A DNA stretch of 64,000 nucleotides. Source: an uncultured Lachnobacterium sp. (lineage in GTDB: Bacteria; Bacillota; Clostridia; Lachnospirales; Lachnospiraceae). The stretch covers positions 1-64,000 of the forward strand of contig URDU01000003.1 of NCBI GenBank assembly GCA_900546625.1. The letters run 5' to 3'. The notes below the pieces were generated by a model that saw only the letters and a program-made list of their open reading frames with translations, was not told where the DNA came from and searched no databases. The position numbers and the translations under genes were made by a program. Shown piece by piece: positions 1-8,650 of this stretch. Every line of letters begins with the position of its first letter. Within the stretch, counting starts at the first letter, position 1.

Positions 1-90
1 AGTAATCTGAAAAAGGAAACGCTGGTAGAAAGAATAAGGTATCAGGGATAGCAAGGCAGGCATTAGAGCAGACAGGCACCAAGAACGACA

Positions 91-390
91 ATGAGCATCC
101 GGGTATCGGAGCGTGAGCGAAGACAGATAGAGGAGAAAGCAGTGGCTACAGGAATGACACCATCTGCATATATCCGTACAATGTTATTGGAGAGTGGAAA
201 TGTTGATACAACCATTCGCGATGACAGGCAGAAGCTGCTGAATGAGTTATCTGCAATCGGCAACAACATCAACCAGATAGCACGAATGGCAAATACGAAT
301 GTATTTATCTCAAAGTCAGATGTGCAGGATGTAAAGGAGCAGTTGCGACAGATACAGCAGCTACTATTGCAGTATATAAGAAACAGGTAA
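91..390 (+). CDS. MobC-like mobilization (relaxosome accessory) protein
   Basis: The 99-residue product starts with a ribbon-helix-helix-like segment (SIRVSERERRQIEEKA) followed by a helical region with the block ELSAIGNNINQIARMAN, typical of bacterial MobC proteins that help a relaxase bind and nick oriT. The C-terminal third (SKSDVQDVKEQLRQIQQLL) is a probable coiled helix. The frame stays open eight codons upstream to a stop at 64-66, and no good ribosome-binding site precedes ATG 91, so the N-terminus is uncertain. No relaxase gene follows; the next in-frame sequence after the stop is an unrelated nuclease fragment. Positions 1-51 hold the last 16 codons of another open frame that I do not recognise. 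Probably the remnant of an integrated mobilizable element. Confidence 0.75.
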   Translation: MSIRVSERERRQIEEKAVATGMTPSAYIRTMLLESGNVDTTIRDDRQKLLNELSAIGNNINQIARMANTNVFISKSDVQDVKEQLRQIQQLLLQYIRNR

Positions 391-603
391 CTTTTTTATC
401 ATGGATTTGTACTTGGATTGTTAGTAGAATTGCGCGATTTGTATGAGATTCGTTCGAATAGGAAAAGTGGATACGGCAGATATGATGTGATGCTTATACC
501 GAATGATACATCTAAGGATGCTATTATAATGGAATTTAAAGTACTTGATGATGAGTCCGAGAAGAAACTGTCAGATACGGTGGAGGCGGCAAAAAGGTAT
601 TAA
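391..603 (+). pseudogene. Fragment of an AAA-ATPase-like protein with PD-(D/E)XK nuclease domain (DUF1703 type)
   Basis: Read from directly after the mobC stop, the frame gives LFYHGFVLGLLVELRD, then RSNRKSGYGRYDVMLIP and IIMEFKVLDDESEKKL, ending in EAAKRY. This matches the C-terminal PD-(D/E)XK domain of the AAA-ATPase/DUF1703 family. The D of RYDVML and the E-x-K of EFK are the expected nuclease residues. Members are normally over 500 residues; here the ATPase part and the C-terminal end are missing, and no start codon or ribosome-binding site is suitably placed. A TTG at 418 could open a 61-residue frame, but it would still be a broken domain. The abrupt join to mobC suggests a recombination scar. 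Confidence 0.7.
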
Positions 604-671
604 TAGGTTGATTTATAAAGGTAATCCATACAGTTTATGCCGAAAAATCGACCATTTATGAAATAAAATTA

Positions 672-747
672 AAAACCTGCCATATTGTGATATTTTGTAT
701 CTATGCAGAAAGATTGTAACCAGATATCACAGTAAGGCAGGTTTTTT
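672..747 (+). terminator. Long inverted repeat ending in T6 directly before the GH3 start codon
   Basis: A left arm at 672-693 (AAAACCTGCCATATTGTGAT...) pairs with a right arm at 724-745 over about 22 positions with only a few mismatches, and is followed by T6 at 742-747. It has the form of an intrinsic terminator for the upstream remnant. The only ribosome-binding-like sequence of the next gene (AAGGCAGG, 734-741) lies inside the 3' arm, and the ATG follows at 750, so the hairpin should also mask translation of that gene. Confidence 0.6.
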
Positions 748-749
748 AT

Positions 750-3146
750 ATGAGTTTAAAATACAAAGAAATAATAGACAAAATGACAATCGAAGAGAAA
801 GCTCTCATGATGTCGGGCAAGAATACATGGGAGACACAGGATTTTGAAAAATACGGCATACCATCCATGACCATGTCGGACGGACCTCACGGCTTAAGAA
901 GACAAGCAGGGGTGGGAGATCATCTTGGACTTAATGCAAGTCTTCCGGCAACATGTTTTCCGACAGCGGCAACCGTTGCAAACAGCTGGGATGAGACACT
1001 TGCGGAGCTTATAGGAATGGCTCTGGCAGATGAGGCTGTCACGATGGATGTAAATGTGATACTCGGACCGGGACTTAACATAAAACGAAGTCCGCTCTGT
1101 GGCAGAAATTTTGAGTATTTTTCGGAAGACCCATATCTGGCAGGAAAAATGGCAGCAGGCTATATAAGAGGAATACAGAGAAAAGGAATAGCTGCCTGCC
1201 CAAAACACTTTGCGGCGAACAGTCAGGAGCTTCGCCGCATGGCAAATAACTCGGTAGTGGACGAGAGAACCTTTAGGGAAATATATACAACCGGATTTGA
1301 GATTGCAGTAAAAGAGGGACACGCGAAGGCAATTATGTCCGCGTACAATGAGGTAAACGGAGTATATGCAAATGAGAACAGTCATTTGCTTCAAGAGATA
1401 CTTGTGGAAGAGTGGGGCTTTGACGGTATCGTAATCTCTGACTGGGGCGGAAGCAATGACCATGCGCTCGGAGTAAAAAACGGCAGTCATCTGGAAATGC
1501 CGGGAACAGGAAAATCAGGCATGAATGATATTTTAAAGGCCATTTATGACGGAGAGCTGGAAGAGGAGGTTTTAGACCAGAGACTTGATGAGCTGCTTAG
1601 AGTAGTTTTTGATACACATAAGGCAACCGAAGAAGCCATATATCAGAATTTTGATGTGGAAGCACACAACGAGCTTACACAAAGAGCGGCGCAGGAGAGT
1701 ATTGTGCTTCTTAAAAATGATGATGATATACTGCCGCTTTCATCAAAAGCAAAAATAGCAGTAATCGGAGATTTTGCCCAGAACCCAAGGTATCAGGGAT
1801 CTGGTTCGTCTTTGGTAAATCCTGCCAAAAATCCGGAGTCATTTTTAGATGTAATTGCTAATAGTGATTTTGATATAATAGGTTATGAACAGGGGTATGT
1901 GCGAAACAAAAAGCCTGATGCCAAAAAGCAGAAGGCAGCGGTAGAGCTGGCAAGAAAAGCGGATATAGTACTGCTTTTTGCAGGACTCGACGAGGCAAGC
2001 GAGTCGGAGGGCTTAGACCGTGAGCATATGAGAATGCCAGATGCACAGAATAACCTGATAAATGAAATTACAACAGTAAATCAGAATGTTATCGTTGTGC
2101 TGTCAGCAGGTTCGCCTGTGGAGATGCCGTGGTATTCTTATGTAAAGGCAATCGTGCACGGCTACTTAGGTGGACAGGCAGGGGCATCGGCAATGCTTAG
2201 TGTATTAAACGGTCAGTATTGTCCGTCCGGCAGATTAAACGAGACATATCCACAGTATTACAAGGATACACCAGCATATAACTATTATCCGGGAGTCGAG
2301 CGCAACAGTGAGTTTAGAGAGGGACCATATGTTGGTTATCGTTATTACACAACTGTGGGGAAAAAGACGAGATTTCCGTTTGGCTTCGGTTTAAGCTATA
2401 CAAGCTTTGAGTACAGTTGTTTTAGTGTTAACGAGGACGGAGTACTTTTTGCTATTACCAATACGGGTGATGTAAAAGGAACGGAGGTTGCTCAGTTGTA
2501 CATAGGCAGAAAGTCAGATACGGTATACAGACCTGTCCGCGAGTTAAAAGGCTTTAAAAGAGTAACCCTTGAGCCGGGGGAAAAGAAATTTGTAACGATA
2601 CCGTTTGATGACAAGACATTTAGATTTTTTGACACCAGAACAAATACCTGGGAGATAGAAACCGGCTCCTATGATATAATGATTGGACGAGATGCAGAGC
2701 ATATCGTTTTTGAGGAACAGCTTGTGGTAGATGGTACCGTGTCAGATGGACGATACAGCGCCGAGAGTACACCGGATTATTTTTCGGGCAATATAAGAAA
2801 AATATCTGATGATGAGTTTGAGAAAATATATGGGCGCAGCCTGCCACAGAATGGCTGGAACGGTCAGATTCATATGAATGATGCAGTCTGTCAGTTATAT
2901 TACGGAAAGGGCATACTTGGAAAACTGATATGCTTCGGATTAAAGCATGCCATTTCTGTAAGCAAAAAACGCGGTGTGCCAAGTCTTAATCTGCTGTTTA
3001 ATTACAATATGCCAATTCGAGGCTATGCGAAGATGACGGGCGGATTTGTCACTATGGATATGGCAGAGGCGCTTACAGAGATGGCAAACGGCCACAGGAT
3101 AAAGGGTACCGGACATCTTATAAAAGCCGCGGTCAAAAGAAATTAA
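750..3146 (+). CDS. Glycoside hydrolase family 3 beta-glycosidase, cytoplasmic
   Basis: The 798-residue protein has the normal GH3 order. The N-terminal (beta/alpha)8 domain carries KHFAANSQE and the nucleophile motif VISDWGG (Asp231); the GH3 C-terminal sandwich (about 310-560) contains ASESEGLDRE with the candidate acid/base Glu; an Fn3-like domain (FPFGFGLSYTSFEYS onward) follows. About 100 extra C-terminal residues are of a type seen in gut Firmicutes GH3 enzymes. There is no signal peptide, so it should cleave imported beta-glucosides or short oligosaccharides in the cytoplasm; the exact sugar cannot be read. It lies 24 bases upstream of a LytTR regulator and probably shares its operon. 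The ribosome-binding site overlaps a hairpin. Confidence 0.93.
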   Translation: MSLKYKEIIDKMTIEEKALMMSGKNTWETQDFEKYGIPSMTMSDGPHGLRRQAGVGDHLGLNASLPATCFPTAATVANSWDETLAELIGMALADEAVTMDVNVILGPGLNIKRSPLCGRNFEYFSEDPYLAGKMAAGYIRGIQRKGIAACPKHFAANSQELRRMANNSVVDERTFREIYTTGFEIAVKEGHAKAIMSAYNEVNGVYANENSHLLQEILVEEWGFDGIVISDWGGSNDHALGVKNGSHLEMPGTGKSGMNDILKAIYDGELEEEVLDQRLDELLRVVFDTHKATEEAIYQNFDVEAHNELTQRAAQESIVLLKNDDDILPLSSKAKIAVIGDFAQNPRYQGSGSSLVNPAKNPESFLDVIANSDFDIIGYEQGYVRNKKPDAKKQKAAVELARKADIVLLFAGLDEASESEGLDREHMRMPDAQNNLINEITTVNQNVIVVLSAGSPVEMPWYSYVKAIVHGYLGGQAGASAMLSVLNGQYCPSGRLNETYPQYYKDTPAYNYYPGVERNSEFREGPYVGYRYYTTVGKKTRFPFGFGLSYTSFEYSCFSVNEDGVLFAITNTGDVKGTEVAQLYIGRKSDTVYRPVRELKGFKRVTLEPGEKKFVTIPFDDKTFRFFDTRTNTWEIETGSYDIMIGRDAEHIVFEEQLVVDGTVSDGRYSAESTPDYFSGNIRKISDDEFEKIYGRSLPQNGWNGQIHMNDAVCQLYYGKGILGKLICFGLKHAISVSKKRGVPSLNLLFNYNMPIRGYAKMTGGFVTMDMAEALTEMANGHRIKGTGHLIKAAVKRN

Positions 3147-3170
3147 ATTATAACAAGTTGGAGTCAGCCT

Positions 3171-3881
3171 ATGATAAAAATTGCAATTGTGGAGGATGAA
3201 CAGCTCTATGCCAAGCAGCTCCACGAATATTTAAGGAAATATGAGAAGGAGAACGGCGAAGCAATCGAGGTCACTATCTATTCGGATGGTGACCAGATTG
3301 TGGAAAAATACCAGTCGCAGTATGATATCATACTTATGGATATTGAGATGAAATTCATGGATGGTATGTCGGCGGCAGAGGAAATAAGAAAAATAGATAC
3401 GGAGGTAGTCATTATTTTTATAACCAATATGACTCAGTATGCGATAAGAGGATATGCGGTGGATGCACTTGATTATGTGTTAAAACCCGTATCCTATTTT
3501 GCGTTATCACAAAGACTAAACCGTGCTATAGGGCGTATGCGAAAGCGTGAGAGCAAGATGATAATGGTCAATATGAAGGGCGGTATCGTGCGGCTTAATA
3601 TTGCCAACATCTACTACATAGAAAGTCAGGGACATACGCTGATACTTCATACGATACTTGGCGATTATGAGACAAGCGGCACGATGAAAGAGATGGAGAG
3701 CAAGCTTCTCGGAATGAATTTCTGCAGGGGCAACAAAGGCTATCTTATCAATCTGCAGCATGTGGATGGTATCTCGGATGGCTGTGCAATTGTAAAAGAC
3801 GAAAAGCTTATTTTAAGCAGGGCTCGCAAGAAAGAATTTATGGAGGCTCTGACTAAGTACTGGGGCGAGGTGATAAAATGA
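3171..3881 (+). CDS. LytTR-family response regulator (AgrA/ComE-like)
   Basis: The 236-residue protein has a receiver domain (about 1-120) with the acidic pocket E8/D9, phospho-acceptor Asp57 in ILMDIEM and Lys106 in YVLKP. A LytTR DNA-binding domain follows (about 130-232), including YYIESQGHTLILHT and FCRGNKGYLINLQHV. Regulators of this class bind paired direct repeats and usually control secreted or surface functions. The stop overlaps the start of the kinase gene by four bases (ATGA), so the pair is translationally coupled. The adjacent membrane GH3 operon is a plausible target by proximity only; I found no convincing LytTR repeat pair in its promoter region. Confidence 0.93.
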   Translation: MIKIAIVEDEQLYAKQLHEYLRKYEKENGEAIEVTIYSDGDQIVEKYQSQYDIILMDIEMKFMDGMSAAEEIRKIDTEVVIIFITNMTQYAIRGYAVDALDYVLKPVSYFALSQRLNRAIGRMRKRESKMIMVNMKGGIVRLNIANIYYIESQGHTLILHTILGDYETSGTMKEMESKLLGMNFCRGNKGYLINLQHVDGISDGCAIVKDEKLILSRARKKEFMEALTKYWGEVIK

Positions 3882-5200
3882 TGGACAATAGCGTATTACC
3901 GGATATACCTCGAATGTATACGGCAATGGCAGAGTGGGTAGCGTGTATGATGTTTATTCTGCCATTTAAAAAGAGATTTAGCTGGTGGAAAAATATACCG
4001 ATTATGGCAGTATTTTTATGTGGACAGACAATGTTTCTGGCAAAGACAAATGATCTGAGTATTTACTTCTGGGTACCGTGTATGATAGCAGCTGTTCTTA
4101 TTATGATAGGTTTTATATTCTGCTGTTGTGATATAGGGCTTATGGATGCATCGTATTTTGGAATGATAGCTTTTGTAGTTGCAGAGTTTATGGCTTCTCT
4201 GGAATGGCAGATTGTTGTTTTTTACTGGCAGGGAAACCCACCGAGTGTTTATGTAAGAGCATTTATAATGATATTTGCGTATGGTGCTATATCGGTTGTT
4301 TTATCGTTTATGATGCACAAACATCTGCCAAAAGATGGGGGAATGAGAATAAGTCATAAAGAATACATATCAGCACTGCTTATCGTGGTAGCAGTATTTG
4401 CGGTCAGCAATATGAGTTACATAACAAACAATACGCCATTTTCCGGTAGTTATTCATTTGAAATAGGAAATATAAGAACAATAGTTGATCTTGGTGGTAT
4501 TGCAATATTGTATGCTCATTTGATTCAGTGCTGTGAGATAAGAGTAAAAAGAGAACTGGAGTCGGTTCAGAATGTACTCCAGAATCAGTATACGCAGTAT
4601 AAACAGTCCAGAGAGAGCATAGAGCTTATAAACTATAAGTATCATGATCTGAAACATCAGATAGAGTTTTTGAAAAATGAAAAGGATCCCGATAAGCGAA
4701 CTGAATTTTTGAATAGGATGGAGGATGAAATAAAGCAGTATGAGTCGCAGAATAAGACTGGAAACAGTGTGCTGGATACGGTGCTGACCTCCAAAAGTCT
4801 GTATTGTGCCAAGCACGATATATCATTTACATGTGTGGCAGATGGTACGCTGCTTAAGTTTATGGATGTGATGGATATATGCAGTATTTTCGGAAATGCG
4901 TTGGACAATGCAATTGAATGTGAACTAAAAATTTCAGATAAAGAAAAAAGACTTATACATGTAAGTGTATCAAAGCAAAAAGCTTTTCTTTTGATCAGAT
5001 TCGAAAATTACTATGAGGAAAAATTAAATTATAAAGAAGGAAAACTGGTAACAACTAAGAAAGAAAAGGAATATCACGGTTATGGTCTAAAGAGTATAAA
5101 TTATACCATTGCCAAGTATAATGGTGCGGTAAGCATAGATACCATAGATAACTGGTTTGATATGAAGATACTTATTCCTCTGAATAATGTTACAGTATGA
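3878..5200 (+). CDS. AgrC-like sensor histidine kinase (GHKL type)
   Basis: The 440-residue protein has about six hydrophobic membrane segments in residues 10-220, then a linker and a kinase core. YHDLKHQIEF carries the phospho-accepting His region, GNALDNAIE is the N-box and YHGYGLKSINY supplies the glycine box of a GHKL ATPase. The architecture matches AgrC/ComD-type sensors that pair with LytTR regulators. No AgrB-like processing enzyme or AgrD-like peptide gene is visible within several kilobases, so the signal is unknown. It may be a sugar or a peptide made elsewhere. A terminator follows directly. Confidence 0.9.
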   Translation: MMDNSVLPDIPRMYTAMAEWVACMMFILPFKKRFSWWKNIPIMAVFLCGQTMFLAKTNDLSIYFWVPCMIAAVLIMIGFIFCCCDIGLMDASYFGMIAFVVAEFMASLEWQIVVFYWQGNPPSVYVRAFIMIFAYGAISVVLSFMMHKHLPKDGGMRISHKEYISALLIVVAVFAVSNMSYITNNTPFSGSYSFEIGNIRTIVDLGGIAILYAHLIQCCEIRVKRELESVQNVLQNQYTQYKQSRESIELINYKYHDLKHQIEFLKNEKDPDKRTEFLNRMEDEIKQYESQNKTGNSVLDTVLTSKSLYCAKHDISFTCVADGTLLKFMDVMDICSIFGNALDNAIECELKISDKEKRLIHVSVSKQKAFLLIRFENYYEEKLNYKEGKLVTTKKEKEYHGYGLKSINYTIAKYNGAVSIDTIDNWFDMKILIPLNNVTV

Positions 5201-5202
5201 TT

Positions 5203-5251
5203 AAAAGGCATTGTGTTTTGTGCAAAGTGTACTAAAACATGAAGCCTTTTT
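5203..5251 (+). terminator. Intrinsic terminator after the LytTR/kinase operon
   Basis: AAAAGGC at 5203-5209 pairs with GCCTTTT at 5244-5250, with an inner stem TGTTTT/AAAACA, ending in a T-run. It separates the first GH3/two-component operon from the second GH3 operon. Confidence 0.75.
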
Positions 5252-5398
5252 GTATATGTTGCATTGAGACCAGAGTTTCTGTTTGCAGTTTATGCATAAA
5301 AAATGCAGATTGTGAAAGTTTCGTAAAATAAAAATTAACTGTGCTAGGATATAGCTACAAGGTCATATATGACAAATTTAATAAAACGGAGGAAGAAT

Positions 5399-8300
5399 AT
5401 GCAAAAGAATATCAAGAGAGGAGTAAGGCTTACGGCGGCACTCATTGTCATGCTGATGCTGGTAAATTCACTGCTGCCGACTTACGGTGATACACTGACC
5501 ACGTATCTTGGAATGTCCGGAAGCTCATCGAGTGACAGTGCCATGAGTGATGCCGACTGCATGGAAGAGGGGCGTGATGTAGACACCGAAATCGAAAGTG
5601 AAGGAGCCGTACTTCTTCGAAATGAAAACAACACACTTCCACTTGAAAAGGGAAGTAAGGTAACAATTTTAGGCGCAATGTCTTACAACTACATTTGTGG
5701 TGGTACAGGCTCTGCCGGTGGAAAGTATGACGAGTACACATACACCATGAAAGAGGCTTTTGACGGAAGTAAGACAGAAGGAAGCGGCGTAAGCACAGAG
5801 AAATATCTTGATGTAAATGAAAAGGCATGGAACTGGCTCGAGGAAGCGGTCGGCGGTTCAAGAAATGCTGATTCAAAATACGAGGGACACACAGGAACAG
5901 GCGAGCTTTCAACAATAGCCGGTTCTGATTATGTAGAGAATAAAGATGCATACGGAAATGGTGACTGGGGTGGTTACTCAAGAGTATGTGAGTTCGATGA
6001 GAGCGTATACGAGGATAACAAGGACAGCTTCATGCAGGACGGTTACAATGATGTAGCAATTGTTACATTCGGTCGTTCAGGTGCAGAAGGTGCTTCTCCG
6101 GTAATGGATTATGACGGAGATGGTGTTGCTTCAACAGGAACAACATATTTACAGCTCAGCGAGGACGAGCTTGGTCTTTTGGACTTCTGTAATAAGAACT
6201 ACGACAAGACTATCGTGCTCATCAATTCATCAACACCTATCGAGCTTGGTGAGATCGAGCAGGAAGAATATGGCGTAGATGCGTGTCTTTGGATCGGACA
6301 TCCGGGTGAGGCAGGACTTGTAGGTGTAGCACAGGTTCTTACAGGAGATGTAAACCCATCAGGACATCTTGTAGATACATATGCATACGATATGTCTACA
6401 ATGCCTTCATTCTACAACAACGATGACAACAAATACACAAACGTAGAAAACATAAAGACAGGTTTTGACCAGTCAAACAACTTCGGATATTACCAGTACG
6501 AAGAGGGTATCTATGTCGGATACCGTTTCTACGAGACGGCAGATGCCGAAGGCTATTTTGACAGTGATGCATTTACCACACATGAGTGGAAAAACGGAAC
6601 TGCAAAAGGCTATGACGAGGTTGTTCAGTATCCATTCGGATATGGACTTTCATATACGACTTTTGATGAGGAAGTGACAGCTTCAAATATTGATCTTACA
6701 GCACATTCATCAAACAGCATTACAGTAAAGGTAACAAATACAGGTGATGTTGCAGGAAAACAGGTAGTACAGCTCTATCAGGGGGCTCCTTACGGAACTG
6801 ATGAAACCTGCGGTATCTCCGGAGTTGGCTTACAGAAATCTGCAAAAGCGCTTATTGGATTCCAGAAAACCGGAATTATCGAGCCGGGGGAATCGGAAGA
6901 GGTAACAATCACTTTTGATACAGATGATTTAGCATCATTTGATTCATATGGACATGGCTGCTATGTTCTTGAAAAAGGTGATTACAAATTCCACATCGGA
7001 TTAAATGCACATGAGGATGTCTGTGATCCGGTTGAGGCAAGTCTTTCAGAGAGCATTATCTATGATGAGGACAATGCCGGAGCAAGAAGCAGCGACGAGG
7101 AAGTTGCAAAAGTTGCAATGAGTGATGTAGATGCCGGAGACGGAAACATGCTTGACGGATATTTATCAAGAAGTGATTTCACCGGAGGTATGGAGACAAT
7201 CATGCAGCATGAGTCAAGCTGTAAAGAGGAGGCTCTTTCAGATGCACTCGTAGATGTTCTCGCAACACCTGCATTGGGAACAACTGAGTATACTTATGCG
7301 ACGTATGAGAATGGTCAGAAGGTACAAAAGACAACTACCAAATACGTTGGTGGTGCTGATTACGAGGCTTATGCCACAGATGAAAATGTAGACGGAAAAG
7401 ACCAGAATGATGATTCATATTTATATGATGATGAAAATACAGAACATAAAATTGACTATGGTAAAGTTTACTACGTAGTAGTTGATGACAATGGTGATCC
7501 TGTAGTTGATGATGATGGAAACTATCAGGTAACTGAGGACGAAACATCCATGAGACTTGATGTGAACTGTGAGTTTTTAAAGGATGTTGATTACAGCAAT
7601 GAAATCTGGGCTTATCTTCTTGACGAGACAACACTTGACGAGCAGATAAATGTTCAGGGTAATCTCGGATGGTCTACACCGGCAGTAGAGTCAGTAAACA
7701 AGACTCGTGAGGATGTAGTAGACGGACCGGGAGAGTCAGGAAACGGTAACAGCAGTTACGGAACAAATACATGGTTTACATCAGCAGTAGTAAATGCTTC
7801 TACATGGAATCCATATTTACTTAATAAGCTTGGAATAGCTTATGCTCATCAATCAATCAAAAACAATCTTGCAGGTGCTTATGCTCCTGCTATGAATACA
7901 CACAGAACTCCATTCGGTGGACGTAACTTCGAGTATTATTCAGAGGACGGCTTCATCGGTGGAAAGATGGGAGCTGCAGAAGTTGCAGGATTACAGTCAG
8001 AGGGTATCTATGTTTATATCAAGCACATGGCGATGAACGATAACGATACGAACCGAGATGGTAATATTACATGGTTCTCAGAGCAGGCAGCAAGAGAAAT
8101 CATGTTAAAGGATTACGAGATCTGCGTAAAAGAGACATATGTAGTAGATGATGACGAGGCCGGTACAGGACATTTTGAGGCAGGACAGGGTACACTTGGT
8201 ATCATGGCTTCTCTTAACAGAGATGGTATTTCAATGTTCCATCCGGGAATGTACCGCACAATCCTCCGTAATGAGTGGGGATTTAACGGACTTGTAGTTA

Positions 8301-8650
8301 CAGATGGTGTTGGACCTTATCCATGGGTAATGACACCTGGAGCCGGACTCTTCGGAGGTGTTGAAGGACAGCTCGGTGGTTCGACGATCACTACATACTA
8401 TGATTACGAAGGTGATGCTACATCAACTAATTACGGTAAATATCTGCTTCGTCAGACTACAAAGCATATGCTTTATCAGGTATGCCAAACCGGAAAACTG
8501 GTAAGAGGAGAAACCGGTGCCACTACAGGAACTCCTGTATGGAAGGTAATTATGATCGTGATAGATGTAGTGCTTGCATTACTTGCCGTACTTGCAATCG
8601 TACTCAATATCATTTTACCAATTGTGAAAAAAAGGAGAGTTAACGCATGA
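5399..8650 (+). CDS. Membrane-anchored GH3 glycosidase with reversed (permuted) domain order
   Basis: The frame opens at 5369, but GGAGG at 5388-5392 selects ATG 5399, giving 1083 residues. A basic N-terminus and hydrophobic helix (about 10-30) form a signal anchor. The GH3 C-terminal sandwich comes first (NNTLPLEKGSKVTILG), then the Fn3-like domain (YPFGYGLSYTTF, about 415-560). The catalytic barrel comes last (about 770-1010): RTPFGGRNFEYYSEDG, YIKHMAMND and GLVVTDGVGP with likely nucleophile Asp969. A second transmembrane helix and KKRRVNA end the protein. Reversed GH3 order is known from rumen enzymes such as Butyrivibrio and Ruminococcus beta-glucosidases. Two membrane anchors place the enzyme outside on the membrane. 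The stop overlaps the permease start (ATGA). Confidence 0.9.
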   Translation: MQKNIKRGVRLTAALIVMLMLVNSLLPTYGDTLTTYLGMSGSSSSDSAMSDADCMEEGRDVDTEIESEGAVLLRNENNTLPLEKGSKVTILGAMSYNYICGGTGSAGGKYDEYTYTMKEAFDGSKTEGSGVSTEKYLDVNEKAWNWLEEAVGGSRNADSKYEGHTGTGELSTIAGSDYVENKDAYGNGDWGGYSRVCEFDESVYEDNKDSFMQDGYNDVAIVTFGRSGAEGASPVMDYDGDGVASTGTTYLQLSEDELGLLDFCNKNYDKTIVLINSSTPIELGEIEQEEYGVDACLWIGHPGEAGLVGVAQVLTGDVNPSGHLVDTYAYDMSTMPSFYNNDDNKYTNVENIKTGFDQSNNFGYYQYEEGIYVGYRFYETADAEGYFDSDAFTTHEWKNGTAKGYDEVVQYPFGYGLSYTTFDEEVTASNIDLTAHSSNSITVKVTNTGDVAGKQVVQLYQGAPYGTDETCGISGVGLQKSAKALIGFQKTGIIEPGESEEVTITFDTDDLASFDSYGHGCYVLEKGDYKFHIGLNAHEDVCDPVEASLSESIIYDEDNAGARSSDEEVAKVAMSDVDAGDGNMLDGYLSRSDFTGGMETIMQHESSCKEEALSDALVDVLATPALGTTEYTYATYENGQKVQKTTTKYVGGADYEAYATDENVDGKDQNDDSYLYDDENTEHKIDYGKVYYVVVDDNGDPVVDDDGNYQVTEDETSMRLDVNCEFLKDVDYSNEIWAYLLDETTLDEQINVQGNLGWSTPAVESVNKTREDVVDGPGESGNGNSSYGTNTWFTSAVVNASTWNPYLLNKLGIAYAHQSIKNNLAGAYAPAMNTHRTPFGGRNFEYYSEDGFIGGKMGAAEVAGLQSEGIYVYIKHMAMNDNDTNRDGNITWFSEQAAREIMLKDYEICVKETYVVDDDEAGTGHFEAGQGTLGIMASLNRDGISMFHPGMYRTILRNEWGFNGLVVTDGVGPYPWVMTPGAGLFGGVEGQLGGSTITTYYDYEGDATSTNYGKYLLRQTTKHMLYQVCQTGKLVRGETGATTGTPVWKVIMIVIDVVLALLAVLAIVLNIILPIVKKRRVNA

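Noticed and set aside
894..1490. 198-codon minus-strand frame inside the GH3 gene
   Set aside because: It lies wholly antisense to an obvious GH3 gene and its Cys/Ser-rich product has no recognisable domain.
5252..5398. LytTR-type direct repeats upstream of the membrane GH3 gene
   Set aside because: AGTTT occurs at 5274, 5287 and 5317, but spacing of 13 and 30 bases does not fit the usual paired sites.
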